DNA of 64,000 bases from Chryseobacterium soldanellicola (GTDB lineage Bacteria > Bacteroidota > Bacteroidia > Flavobacteriales > Weeksellaceae): positions 744,001 to 808,000 of the forward strand of contig NZ_FNKL01000004.1 in assembly GCF_900100115.1 (NCBI RefSeq). The letters run 5' to 3'. Positions 15,291 through 22,710 of this stretch are shown here, piece after piece. Under the pieces are notes generated by a model that saw nothing but the letters and a program-made list of their open reading frames with translations, was not told the DNA's origin and did no database searches. Made by a program: the position numbers and the translations under genes. Numbering within the stretch: the stretch's first letter is position 1; every line of letters starts with the position of its first letter.

Positions 15291-15334
15291 TATAAGTTTG
15301 TTTTGCACATAGTATTAGAAAAAAAGCTTGAAAT

Positions 15335-15470
15335 ATTCGTGTCTAGATCCTTTCAGGATGACAAACAGGATGGTTTTAAAAAGTGTGAATTTTAAAAGTG
15401 AATTGTCAACCGTCAATTTTTCCAGCTTCATGTAAATTCACAATTCACTTATTGACCATTCACTTTCCTA
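15335..15470. repeat. Dispersed-repeat-like intergenic sequence
   Basis: No gene is seen here. It includes GATCCTTTCAGGATGACAAA (15346 on), a small hairpin of a type seen in flavobacterial spacers, and the short inverted words AAAGTGAATTGTCAA (15397 region) and TTCACAATTCACTT (about 15437). Confidence 0.4.
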
Positions 15471-15556
15471 GCCCCGATAGAAACGGCATCCTTTTGGGTT
15501 GCGGGCGAAGCGAAGCGGAGGCCGTAACTCAAAAGATACAGTGGAAAGCGGGAAAC
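15470..15556. repeat. Structured dispersed element (CCCCGATAGAAACGGC type)
   Basis: The element has an imperfect stem of about 16 bp between 15488-15504 and 15522-15537, with two G-T pairs and one bulge, a GCGAAGCGAAGCG loop, and outer complementary words CCCG (about 15474) and CGGG (about 15550). G-T pairs suggest it acts as RNA or is replicated as a hairpin. The wording 'CCCCGATAGAA...GGCATCC' is recalled as a widespread intergenic sequence in flavobacteria; not searched. Confidence 0.55.
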
Positions 15557-15621
15557 AGCTTCAAATAAAAATTTAAACTTCTATCCAGCCTCAAACTTCC
15601 CTCTTCCAGTCTAAAAATTTC

Positions 15622-15652
15622 TTTCGCATCTCACTTTTTTTTCGTAATTTTG
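15622..15652 (+). promoter_or_regulatory. Promoter of rpmI-rplT
   Basis: -7 box TAATTTTG at 15645-15652 with TTTC at 15622-15625, 19 bases upstream, as a near-consensus -33 element. Transcription should start near 15659. Confidence 0.65.
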
Positions 15653-15659
15653 CAAACTA

Positions 15660-15685
15660 TTATTCCTAAATGTATTTAGGGATAA
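15660..15685 (+). promoter_or_regulatory. 5'-terminal hairpin in rpmI-rplT leader
   Basis: ATTCCTAAAT (15662-15671) pairs with ATTTAGGGAT (15674-15683), extendable by two outer A-T pairs, right at the predicted 5' end of the mRNA. It may protect the transcript or take part in ribosomal protein feedback; this is inference. Confidence 0.45.
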
Positions 15686-15726
15686 CCAATACAGATATTG
15701 ATAACAAAACAATAAAAAGCAAAACA

Positions 15727-15924
15727 ATGCCAAAATTAAAAACGAAATCAGGTGCTAAAAAGCGTTTTAAACTTACCGGAACTGGTAAGATTAAAAGAAA
15801 AAATGCTTTCAAAAGCCACATCTTGACAAAGAAAGAAACTAAGCAGAAGAGAAATCTTACGCAAACTTCTTATGTTGCAAAAGTGGACGAGAAAAGCGTT
15901 AAACGTCAATTAGCAATTAAGTAG
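15727..15924 (+). CDS. rpmI: 50S ribosomal protein L35
   Basis: 65 residues beginning MPKLKTKSGAKKRFKLTGTG, the universal L35 start, with the conserved AFKSHILTKKETKQKR. An in-frame ATG at 15670 would add 19 residues but lies inside the leader hairpin, so 15727 is chosen. First gene of a two-gene unit with rplT, transcribed from its own promoter rather than from thrS-infC. Confidence 0.96.
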   Translation: MPKLKTKSGAKKRFKLTGTGKIKRKNAFKSHILTKKETKQKRNLTQTSYVAKVDEKSVKRQLAIK

Positions 15925-15982
15925 TTTTTATAAATCTATAATTCGGTTTATAAGAATTCAAAAAATTCAGAAATTTTAACCC

Positions 15983-16029
15983 TGAAATGGAGCAGCTAAG
16001 TGTAATGAAACAGTTTACCGCACATTTCA
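15983..16029 (+). promoter_or_regulatory. Candidate L20-type autoregulatory RNA structure between rpmI and rplT
   Basis: The 122-base spacer contains nested pairings: TGAAAT (15983-15988) with ATTTCA (16024-16029), GTG (16000-16002) with CAC (16021-16023), and TAA (16003-16005) with TTA (16015-16017), leaving asymmetric internal loops. It ends 17 bases before the rplT start. In other bacteria L20 represses its operon by binding such an irregular stem; the assignment here is inference. Confidence 0.35.
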
Positions 16030-16046
16030 AAAAAACAATTTAAATT

Positions 16047-16391
16047 ATGCCAAGATCAGTAAATGCAGTAGCTTCAAGAGCTCGCAGAAAGAAAATTATT
16101 AAGCAAGCTAAAGGTTTTTTCGGTAGAAGAAAGAACGTTTGGACTGTAGCTAAAAACGCCGTGGAAAAAGCAATGCAATATGCTTACCGTGGTAGAAAAG
16201 AGAAAAAGAGAAACTTCAGAGCACTTTGGATCATGCGTATCAACGCAGGAGCTAGAGAGCACGGGATGTCTTACTCTCAGTTTATGGGAGCTCTTAAACA
16301 AAACAACATTGAGCTTAACAGAAAAGTTTTAGCAGATTTAGCAATGAATCACCCTGAAGCTTTCAAAGCAGTTGTAGATCAAGTAAAATAA
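16047..16391 (+). CDS. rplT: 50S ribosomal protein L20
   Basis: 114 residues, normal length, beginning MPRSVNAVASRARRKKIIKQ, with the conserved GFFGRRKNVWTVAKNAVEKA and the C-terminal globular part MGALKQNNIELNRKVLADLA. Binds 23S rRNA early in 50S assembly. Second gene after rpmI and followed by a strong terminator. Confidence 0.97.
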   Translation: MPRSVNAVASRARRKKIIKQAKGFFGRRKNVWTVAKNAVEKAMQYAYRGRKEKKRNFRALWIMRINAGAREHGMSYSQFMGALKQNNIELNRKVLADLAMNHPEAFKAVVDQVK

Positions 16392-16415
16392 TGTAGAATT
16401 TTTTGTTATCAATAT

Positions 16416-16447
16416 AAATCCCGAGTTTTTTTGCTCGGGATTTTTTT
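16416..16447 (+). terminator. Terminator after rplT, overlapping next promoter
   Basis: Perfect stem AAATCCCGAG / CTCGGGATTT with a T-rich loop and a seven-T tail. Its loop contains TTTG (16430-16433), which serves as the -33 element of the next gene. Confidence 0.9.
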
Positions 16448-16460
16448 ATCACTACATTTG
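16430..16460 (+). promoter_or_regulatory. Promoter of first M28 peptidase gene
   Basis: TTTG at 16430-16433, exactly 19 bases, then TACATTTG at 16453-16460: a full consensus Bacteroidota promoter whose -33 box is in the rplT terminator loop. Confidence 0.75.
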
Positions 16461-16507
16461 CTTGAATTTTATTAAATATATAAAGGATTATTAAATTTTA
16501 TAAGAAA

Positions 16508-17683
16508 GTGAAAAAACTAGCTACTCTTCTACTCTTTTCTTTTGCAACATACACTGTACAGGCCCAAAGCTTTATCCAGGCTTATCAAACAAGGGCTAAC
16601 CAGGTTTTGCAGACAAATATTACTTCAAATTTACAGGAATTCGGAAACCTTGGTGTGAAAACCACAGGTTCTGCAGCCAATACAAATACCTTAAACTGGA
16701 TTAAGAATAAGTACATTTCTTATGGATATAACGTAAGCCAGATGGAAGAAGATCCTTTTCTGATCGGAAGTAACACAAGTTCTAAAAATTTAATTATAAC
16801 TAAAACAGGAACCGTTTATCCTAACACTTATGTGATTATCTGCGGACATTACGACACAATAGTAGGACCCGGAGTGAGCGATAACGGGAGCGGAACTTCA
16901 ATTATTCTGGAAGCTGCTAGAATTTTAAAAGATGTTCCGACAGAATATTCGATTAAATTCATCCATTTCTCAGGCGAAGAGCAAGGCTTATACGGAAGCG
17001 ATCATTATGCCAATAACGTGGTTTTCCAAAACGGTGTCCGCCAGTTGGATATAAGATTGGTTTTTAATATTGATCAGGTTGGTGGTAAATTATCTAGCCC
17101 AAGTAATTCTATTAAATGTGAGAGTGATCAGTCAGGTCAGTCAGGAAACGACGCGCCATCATTAGATTTTACAGAACAATTGGCAACTTGTACTACATTA
17201 TATTCGCCATTACAAACGGTAATGTCAAATGCATATTCATCAGATTATATGCCTTTCGAAGAAAATGGTGACATCATTACAGGCTTCTACGAAACTCCAC
17301 AAAGTCATAATGAGCACACGGTAAATGATACTTTTGCAAACGTTGATCCGACGTATGTATTCAAGGTGGGAAAAGCTGCGGTAGGAGCTCTTCAGCATTT
17401 TGCAGTCGCTTCTACAACAATTTTAGGGACAAAAGAAAATGATTTAAATAAATTTGAATCGGTACAGGTTTATCCGAATCCTACAAAAGATTTTCTTAAT
17501 CTGGACTTGCCAAATAGTATTAAAGATTTTAATGTAGAAATCACAGATGCAAGTGGTCGCACAGCATTACACATAGGAAATGAGAAAAAAATCAATGTTT
17601 CTACACTAATAAACGGAACTTATTTATGCACTATTAAATCAAAGGAAACAAGTGTTACCAGAAAATTTATCATTGAAAGATAA
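16508..17683 (+). CDS. Secreted M28 family metallopeptidase with T9SS sorting domain (copy 1)
   Basis: 391 residues from a GTG start that opens a clear signal peptide (ending VQAQ). Metal ligands and catalytic residues of the M28 aminopeptidase fold are seen: H114 and D125 in GHYDTIVGPGVSDNGSG, the Glu pair in HFSGEEQGLYGSDHYA (E157/E158), D189 in NIDQVG, and a late His in SHNEHTVNDTF. The C-terminal 70 residues (VYPNPTKDFLNLDLP ... TRKFIIER) are a type A sorting domain. Likely an extracellular aminopeptidase; substrate unknown. Followed by a close paralogue with the same upstream arrangement. Confidence 0.9.
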   Translation: MKKLATLLLFSFATYTVQAQSFIQAYQTRANQVLQTNITSNLQEFGNLGVKTTGSAANTNTLNWIKNKYISYGYNVSQMEEDPFLIGSNTSSKNLIITKTGTVYPNTYVIICGHYDTIVGPGVSDNGSGTSIILEAARILKDVPTEYSIKFIHFSGEEQGLYGSDHYANNVVFQNGVRQLDIRLVFNIDQVGGKLSSPSNSIKCESDQSGQSGNDAPSLDFTEQLATCTTLYSPLQTVMSNAYSSDYMPFEENGDIITGFYETPQSHNEHTVNDTFANVDPTYVFKVGKAAVGALQHFAVASTTILGTKENDLNKFESVQVYPNPTKDFLNLDLPNSIKDFNVEITDASGRTALHIGNEKKINVSTLINGTYLCTIKSKETSVTRKFIIER

Positions 17684-17707
17684 TTTTACTGATATAAAGA
17701 ATTAAGG

Positions 17708-17734
17708 TCCTGAGTTTTTGCTCAGGATTTTTTT
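17708..17734 (+). terminator. Terminator between the two M28 genes
   Basis: Stem TCCTGAG / CTCAGGA with loop TTTTTG, then a T run; similar in layout to the rplT terminator. Confidence 0.85.
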
Positions 17735-17748
17735 ATTATCTACATTTG
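17717..17748 (+). promoter_or_regulatory. Promoter of second M28 peptidase gene
   Basis: TTTG at 17717-17720 (in the terminator loop), 20 bases, TACATTTG at 17741-17748. Confidence 0.7.
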
Positions 17749-17783
17749 TCGGAATTATTAAAATACTAAAAAGATAATATAAA

Positions 17784-18956
17784 GTGAGAAAAATTACTAC
17801 TCTTTTGCTTTTTTCTTTAACAACTTTAAGTTTGCAGGCGCAAAGCTTTATCCAGGCATATCAGGACAGAGCCAATATGGTTACACAAACCAATATTACA
17901 ATGAATTTGCAGGAATTTGCTAATCTTGGCGTGAAAACAACAGGTTCCACAGCAAATGCAAATGCATTAACATGGCTTAAAAATAAATATCTTTCTTATG
18001 GATATTCTGCAAGCCAGATCGAGGAAGATCCTTTCACTTTTGGAAGCACCAGCTCTAAAAATCTGGTCATTACAAAAACAGGAACTGTTTATCCTGATAA
18101 ATATGTAATTATCTGCGGACACTTCGACAGCATCGTAGGCCCGGGAGTAAATGATAACGGAAGCGGAACTTCAATTATTCTTGAAGCTGCCAGAATTTTA
18201 AAAGACGTTCCTACAGAATATTCTATAAAATTTATTCATTTTTCAGGTGAAGAACAGGGGTTAAAAGGAAGTACTCACTATGCAAATACTGTGGCCTATC
18301 AGGGAAATACCCGAGTTTTGGATATTAAATTGGTGTTTAATTTAGATCAGGTCGGTGGTAAATTAGGCAATAATAATGACACAATCTATTGTGATGAAGA
18401 CATGGGCGGAAATCCTAACAATACCGCAGCTTCAGTGGCCGCAAATCAGGAATTAATTGCTTGTACAGGACTTTATTCACCATTATTTACAGATATTGAT
18501 GAAGCTGAAGATACTGATTATATGCCTTTTGAAGCTAAAGGAGAAGTGATTACAGGGTATTTTGAATACCATAGAAGTAATCTTCCTCACACCGCAAACG
18601 ATACTTTTGCAAACACAGATCCGGTCTATATTTATAAAGTAGGAAAAGCTTCGGTTGGCGCCCTTCAACATTTTGCAGTGGCGGCTACAACGATTTTAGG
18701 AACGAAAGAAAACACTTTAAATACCTTAGAATCTACAGAAATTTATCCGAATCCGGCAAAAGATACCTTGAATATTGAACTTCCAAAGAATGTCAAAAAC
18801 TTCAGCTTTGAAGTAACAGATCTATTAGGCCGACCGCTTTTGAAAAACAGTAATGAAACGAAAATCAATGTTTCATCTTTACAAAACGGAGCTTATATTG
18901 GAATTTTAAAATCCGGAGATCAGAAGGTTGTAAGGAAAATTTTAATTGAAAAATAA
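17784..18956 (+). CDS. Secreted M28 family metallopeptidase with T9SS sorting domain (copy 2)
   Basis: 390 residues, GTG start, signal peptide ending LQAQ. It is a close paralogue of the preceding gene along its whole length (SFIQAYQ, FANLGVKTTGS, ICGHFDSIVGPGVNDNGSG, HFSGEEQGLKGSTHYA, NLDQVGG), with all metal-ligand positions kept; the late His is in SNLPHTANDTF. The C-terminal sorting domain starts IYPNPAKDTLNIELP and ends VVRKILIEK. The middle region around residues 195-230 (NNNDTIYCDEDMGGNPNN) differs most from copy 1, which may mean different substrates. Arises from a local duplication. Confidence 0.9.
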   Translation: MRKITTLLLFSLTTLSLQAQSFIQAYQDRANMVTQTNITMNLQEFANLGVKTTGSTANANALTWLKNKYLSYGYSASQIEEDPFTFGSTSSKNLVITKTGTVYPDKYVIICGHFDSIVGPGVNDNGSGTSIILEAARILKDVPTEYSIKFIHFSGEEQGLKGSTHYANTVAYQGNTRVLDIKLVFNLDQVGGKLGNNNDTIYCDEDMGGNPNNTAASVAANQELIACTGLYSPLFTDIDEAEDTDYMPFEAKGEVITGYFEYHRSNLPHTANDTFANTDPVYIYKVGKASVGALQHFAVAATTILGTKENTLNTLESTEIYPNPAKDTLNIELPKNVKNFSFEVTDLLGRPLLKNSNETKINVSSLQNGAYIGILKSGDQKVVRKILIEK

Positions 18957-18960
18957 AAAG

Positions 18961-18984
18961 TAAACCCTGTAAAAGCAGGGTTTA
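18961..18984. terminator. Bidirectional terminator between M28 copy 2 and the his operon
   Basis: Stem TAAACCCTG / CAGGGTTTA with loop TAAAAG; it overlaps the stop codon of hisIE and serves the convergent genes. Confidence 0.7.
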
Positions 18985-19569
18985 TTTATTTCTGGTCTCC
19001 AAAGCTTTTTCAACGTCCTCTAAAGAAAATCCTTTTGCTTTAAGTAAAATCAAAAAATGATAAAGCAAATCTGCCGCTTCATTTTTAAATAATTCATCAT
19101 TATTATCTTTGGCTTCAATAACCAATTCTACGGCTTCCTCTCCTACTTTTTGAGCTACTTTATTAATACCTTTTTGATATAATGAATAGGTGTAGGAAAT
19201 ATTTACTTTATTATCTATTCTTTGCGAAATTTTTTCTTCTAGTTCGTACAAAAATCCTTTAGAATCTTTTTCGCCAAAACAACTGAAACTTCCGGTGTGA
19301 CAAACCACATTTTTAGGAATTGCTTTAATTAAAATGGTATCGTTATCACAGTCTATTGTAATATTTTTTACACTTAAAAAATTTCCGGATTCCTCACCTT
19401 TTGTCCAAAGTCTGTTTTTTGAACGGCTGAAAAAGGTGACAATTCCTTCTTTTTTAGTTTTTTCAAAAGCTTCTTCGTTCATGTAACCCAGCATCAAAAC
19501 CTGCAAAGTTCTGTTATCCTGAATGATAACGGGAACTAGCCCGTTTGTTTTATTAAAATCTATTTTCAT
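18982..19569 (-). CDS. hisIE: Bifunctional phosphoribosyl-AMP cyclohydrolase/phosphoribosyl-ATP pyrophosphatase
   Basis: 195 residues. The N-terminal HisI domain has the zinc cysteines and SRSKNRLWTKGEESGN, plus DCDNDTILIKAIP and CHTGSFSCF; the C-terminal HisE domain has KVGEEAVELVIEAKDNND and ADLLYHFLILL. Carries out steps 2 and 3 of histidine synthesis. Last gene of the operon; its ATG overlaps the hisF stop by 4 bases (translational coupling). Confidence 0.96.
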   Translation of the reverse strand: MKIDFNKTNGLVPVIIQDNRTLQVLMLGYMNEEAFEKTKKEGIVTFFSRSKNRLWTKGEESGNFLSVKNITIDCDNDTILIKAIPKNVVCHTGSFSCFGEKDSKGFLYELEEKISQRIDNKVNISYTYSLYQKGINKVAQKVGEEAVELVIEAKDNNDELFKNEAADLLYHFLILLKAKGFSLEDVEKALETRNK

Positions 19570-20318
19570 CGTATTGCAATTTTTTTGAATTTTAATTCTT
19601 TTTTTAAATCTTTAATACTAACCTCTCCAAAATGGAAAATACTTGCTGCCAAAGCCCCTGTTGCTAATGTTTCATTAAAAACATCTTCAAAATCTTTTGT
19701 TTTTCCTGCTCCTCCGGAAGCAATCACCGGAATATTTACATTCTCAGAAATTAATTTCGTGATTCTCAGATCAAAACCGTTTTTTGTTCCGTCACCATCC
19801 ATCGAGGTCAAAAGAATTTCTCCTGCTCCTAAAGATTCAATTTCTTTTGCCCAGTCTAATGTTTTTAGCTGAGTTATTTCCCTTCCGCCTTTTATATGAA
19901 CCCGATCAGACTGATTGACAAATTTTGTATCAATTGCTACAACGATGCACTGATTTCCAAACTCTTTTGACAGATCATAAATTAATTTTGGATTTTTCAC
20001 AGCAGAAGAATTAACACTAATTTTATCTGCTCCGGCTTCCAATAATAATCTCACATCTTCAACTGAAGAAATTCCACCTCCGACTGTAAATGGTATGCTT
20101 GAATTTTTTGCTATATTTCTAACTAATTCAGCGAAAGTTTTTCTCTTTTCAATGGTTGCGGTAATATCTAGGAAAATCAATTCGTCAGCTCCATCTTGTT
20201 CATATTTTTTTGCTAATTCTATTGGATCTCCTGCATTTCTGAGTCCTTCAAAATTGATTCCTTTTACGGTTGTTCCGTCTTTGATATCCAAACATGGGAT
20301 GATTCTTTTTTTAAGCAT
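19566..20318 (-). CDS. hisF: Imidazole glycerol phosphate synthase cyclase subunit
   Basis: 250 residues from the ATG at 20318 (MLKKRIIPCLDIKDG); a TTG two codons earlier is possible but less likely. A TIM barrel with the two catalytic aspartates in CLDIKDG and TSMDGDGTKNG, and phosphate-binding GGGISS and ASGGAG. Works with HisH to form imidazole glycerol phosphate and AICAR. Overlaps the hisA stop by 8 bases. Confidence 0.97.
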   Translation of the reverse strand: MLKKRIIPCLDIKDGTTVKGINFEGLRNAGDPIELAKKYEQDGADELIFLDITATIEKRKTFAELVRNIAKNSSIPFTVGGGISSVEDVRLLLEAGADKISVNSSAVKNPKLIYDLSKEFGNQCIVVAIDTKFVNQSDRVHIKGGREITQLKTLDWAKEIESLGAGEILLTSMDGDGTKNGFDLRITKLISENVNIPVIASGGAGKTKDFEDVFNETLATGALAASIFHFGEVSIKDLKKELKFKKIAIR

Positions 20319-21033
20319 TCTCAATAAAATTTTGAAGTTGGATTAATGTAATTTTCCTTTCATAAATTGCTTTTCCGATAATCGTTCCGGAGCAGCCGAT
20401 TTCTTTCATTTTGTAAACATCTTCAATACAGGAAATTCCACCGCTTGCTATCAGCTGAATTGAAGTTTTGACTAAAATTTCTTCATACAACTCAATCGAC
20501 GGGCCTTCAAGCATTCCATCTTTTGAGATGTCTGTGCAGATTGTATTTTTTATACCTTTTTGTTGATATTGTAGAATAAAATCAATGACGTTTTGGCCAC
20601 TTTCCTCAACCCAACCCGAAGTTTTTATTTTTCTATCATCACAGTCTGCTCCTAAAATAATTTTCTCAGGACCATAATTTTCAATAATTTCATAACAAGA
20701 TTCAGGATTCTGAATGGCAAAGCTTCCAATCGTTATTTGTTTTGCCCCTGAATTAAAAGCTATTTCAATGTCTTCTTTTGATTTTAATCCACCTCCGAAA
20801 TCTATTTGTAATGAAGTGTCTCTAGCTATTTTCTCAAGTATTTTTTGATTAACAATATGTTTAGATTTTGCGCCATCTAAATCAACAAGATGTAAAAATT
20901 TAACTCCAAAGTTTTCAAATTCTTTTGCAACTTCTAAAGGATTTTCATTATAAATTTTCTTTGTCTCGTAATCACCTTTGGAGAGACGTACACATTTTCC
21001 GTCGATAATGTCAATTGCAGGAATAATTTTCAT
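20311..21033 (-). CDS. hisA: 1-(5-phosphoribosyl)-5-[(5-phosphoribosylamino)methylideneamino]imidazole-4-carboxamide isomerase (ProFAR isomerase)
   Basis: 240 residues, TIM barrel. The conserved start IIPAIDIIDGKCVRL with the catalytic Asp, DFGGGLKSKEDI, CTDISKDGMLEGPS and IASGGISCIED fit HisA rather than HisF. Fourth step of histidine synthesis. It is two bases downstream of hisH. Confidence 0.96.
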   Translation of the reverse strand: MKIIPAIDIIDGKCVRLSKGDYETKKIYNENPLEVAKEFENFGVKFLHLVDLDGAKSKHIVNQKILEKIARDTSLQIDFGGGLKSKEDIEIAFNSGAKQITIGSFAIQNPESCYEIIENYGPEKIILGADCDDRKIKTSGWVEESGQNVIDFILQYQQKGIKNTICTDISKDGMLEGPSIELYEEILVKTSIQLIASGGISCIEDVYKMKEIGCSGTIIGKAIYERKITLIQLQNFIENA

Positions 21034-21035
21034 CT

Positions 21036-21614
21036 TTATAGTTTTAAAAAGTTATTTAATAGACTTCTTCCAATTTTGCCCGATTTTTCGGGATGAAACT
21101 GCATGGCGTAAAAATTATCTTTTTGTAAAGAAGCGCTGAAAGGTAAAATATAATTGCAAACAGAAGTCGTAAAATGAGATATTTCACAATAAAAACTGTG
21201 CACAAAATACACATCCCTTTCTTCTTCAATTCCTGAGAAAACTGTTGTTTTTAAATTTGAAATCGTGTTCCAACCCATATGCGGAACTAAATCTTTCGGC
21301 GGAAATTTTTTCACATTAATATCAAAAATTCCCATCCCATTTGTATTCCCTTCTTCATTTTCATTACACATCAGCTGCATTCCCAGACAAATTCCCAAAA
21401 AGGGTTGTTTCAAAGTAGGAATTAATTGATCTAACCCTTTTTCCTTTAATAATTTCATTGTTGAGGACGCTTCTCCAACTCCCGGGAAAATTACTTTGTC
21501 AGCTTTTTGAATCACATCATAATCATCTGTAATAATGGATTTTACATTCAGTCTGTCGATTGCATTTTGTACGGAACTGACGTTTCCGCCGTTGTATTTT
21601 ATGATGGCTATCAT
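21036..21614 (-). CDS. hisH: Imidazole glycerol phosphate synthase glutamine amidotransferase subunit
   Basis: 192 residues, class I glutamine amidotransferase. Triad seen: nucleophile Cys in FLGICLGMQLM (about residue 76), His and Glu in MQFHPEKSGKIG near the C-terminus. Start IIKYNGGNVSSVQNAIDRL is typical. Supplies ammonia to HisF. Its start overlaps the hisB stop by one base. Confidence 0.96.
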   Translation of the reverse strand: MIAIIKYNGGNVSSVQNAIDRLNVKSIITDDYDVIQKADKVIFPGVGEASSTMKLLKEKGLDQLIPTLKQPFLGICLGMQLMCNENEEGNTNGMGIFDINVKKFPPKDLVPHMGWNTISNLKTTVFSGIEEERDVYFVHSFYCEISHFTTSVCNYILPFSASLQKDNFYAMQFHPEKSGKIGRSLLNNFLKL

Positions 21615-22708
21615 TATAAGCTTCCTTTTGTTGATGGTACATTAAAATTTTGATCAGTCTGATTAGCAGCCATTTTTAGAGCTTTTGCAAATGCTTTAAA
21701 AATAGATTCGATCTTGTGATGCTCATTCTCTCCTTCCGCTTTAATATTTACATTACATTGAGCCGAATCTGTGAAAGATTTAAAGAAATGGTAAAACATT
21801 TCGGTCGGAACATCACCAATTTTTTCACGCTTAAAATCTGCTTCCCAAATCAACCAAGGTCTTCCCCCAAAATCAATGGCAGCCTGTGCCAGACAATCAT
21901 CCATTGGGAGTAAAAAGCCATATCTCTCGATTCCTTTTTTCTTTCCTAATGCTTTTAAAACGGCTTCTCCCAAAACAATTCCCGTATCTTCAATTGTATG
22001 ATGTTCATCAACTTGCAAGTCTCCTTTTGCTTTAATTTTTACATCTAAATTTCCGTGTTTCGAAATTTGTTCAAGCATATGGTCGAAAAAATGTAATCCC
22101 GTTGATATTTCAGAATTTCCTTTTCCGTCGAGATTGATTTCAATTTCAATATCGGTCTCATTCGTTTTTCTTGATACTTTTGATTTTCGTGGAATTTGCT
22201 TTAAATATTGATAAATTTCTTCCCAGCTTTCTGTTGTCAAAACAGCATCTTCATTTTGAATATTATTAATGAAAATTGCTTTTGAGCTTAAATTTTTTGC
22301 AAGCTGAATGTCTGTAATTCGATCACCAATCACAAAAGAATTTTCAAGATCATAATTTCCGTAAATATATTTTCCGAGCATTCCTGTTTTTGGTTTTCTA
22401 GTTGATAGATTTTCATGCTCAAAACTTCGGTCGATCAGAATATCATTAAATATTATCCCTTCATTTTCAAAAGCTTTTAACATTTTTTCATGAGGTCCGG
22501 TAAAATTTTCAAAAGAAAAAGTTTCTGTCCCCAAACCATCCTGATTGCTTACTATTACCAACTCAAAATCAAGCTCTTTTGCAATTTTTGAAAGATTTTG
22601 AAAAACATTAGGATAAAATTCAAGCTTCTCAAAACTATCAACCTGAAAATCGATTGGTGGTTCAACAATTAATGTTCCGTCACGGTCGATAAATAATACT
22701 TTTTTCAT
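21614..22708 (-). CDS. hisB: Bifunctional histidinol-phosphatase/imidazoleglycerol-phosphate dehydratase
   Basis: 364 residues. The N-terminal HAD phosphatase has FIDRDGTLI (catalytic Asp pair) and VIGDRITDIQLA; the C-terminal IGPD domain has two metal-binding repeats, LHFFDHMLEQISKHG ... DEHHTIEDTG and CNVNIKAEGENEHHKIE. The fused form also occurs in E. coli and other Bacteroidota. Catalyses steps 6 and 8. Two bases after hisC. Confidence 0.96.
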   Translation of the reverse strand: MKKVLFIDRDGTLIVEPPIDFQVDSFEKLEFYPNVFQNLSKIAKELDFELVIVSNQDGLGTETFSFENFTGPHEKMLKAFENEGIIFNDILIDRSFEHENLSTRKPKTGMLGKYIYGNYDLENSFVIGDRITDIQLAKNLSSKAIFINNIQNEDAVLTTESWEEIYQYLKQIPRKSKVSRKTNETDIEIEINLDGKGNSEISTGLHFFDHMLEQISKHGNLDVKIKAKGDLQVDEHHTIEDTGIVLGEAVLKALGKKKGIERYGFLLPMDDCLAQAAIDFGGRPWLIWEADFKREKIGDVPTEMFYHFFKSFTDSAQCNVNIKAEGENEHHKIESIFKAFAKALKMAANQTDQNFNVPSTKGSL

Positions 22709-22710
22709 GA

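Noticed and set aside
15670..15726. An upstream in-frame ATG that would lengthen L35 by 19 residues
   Set aside because: It lies in the leader hairpin and the extension is not like L35, which begins MPKLKTKSG.
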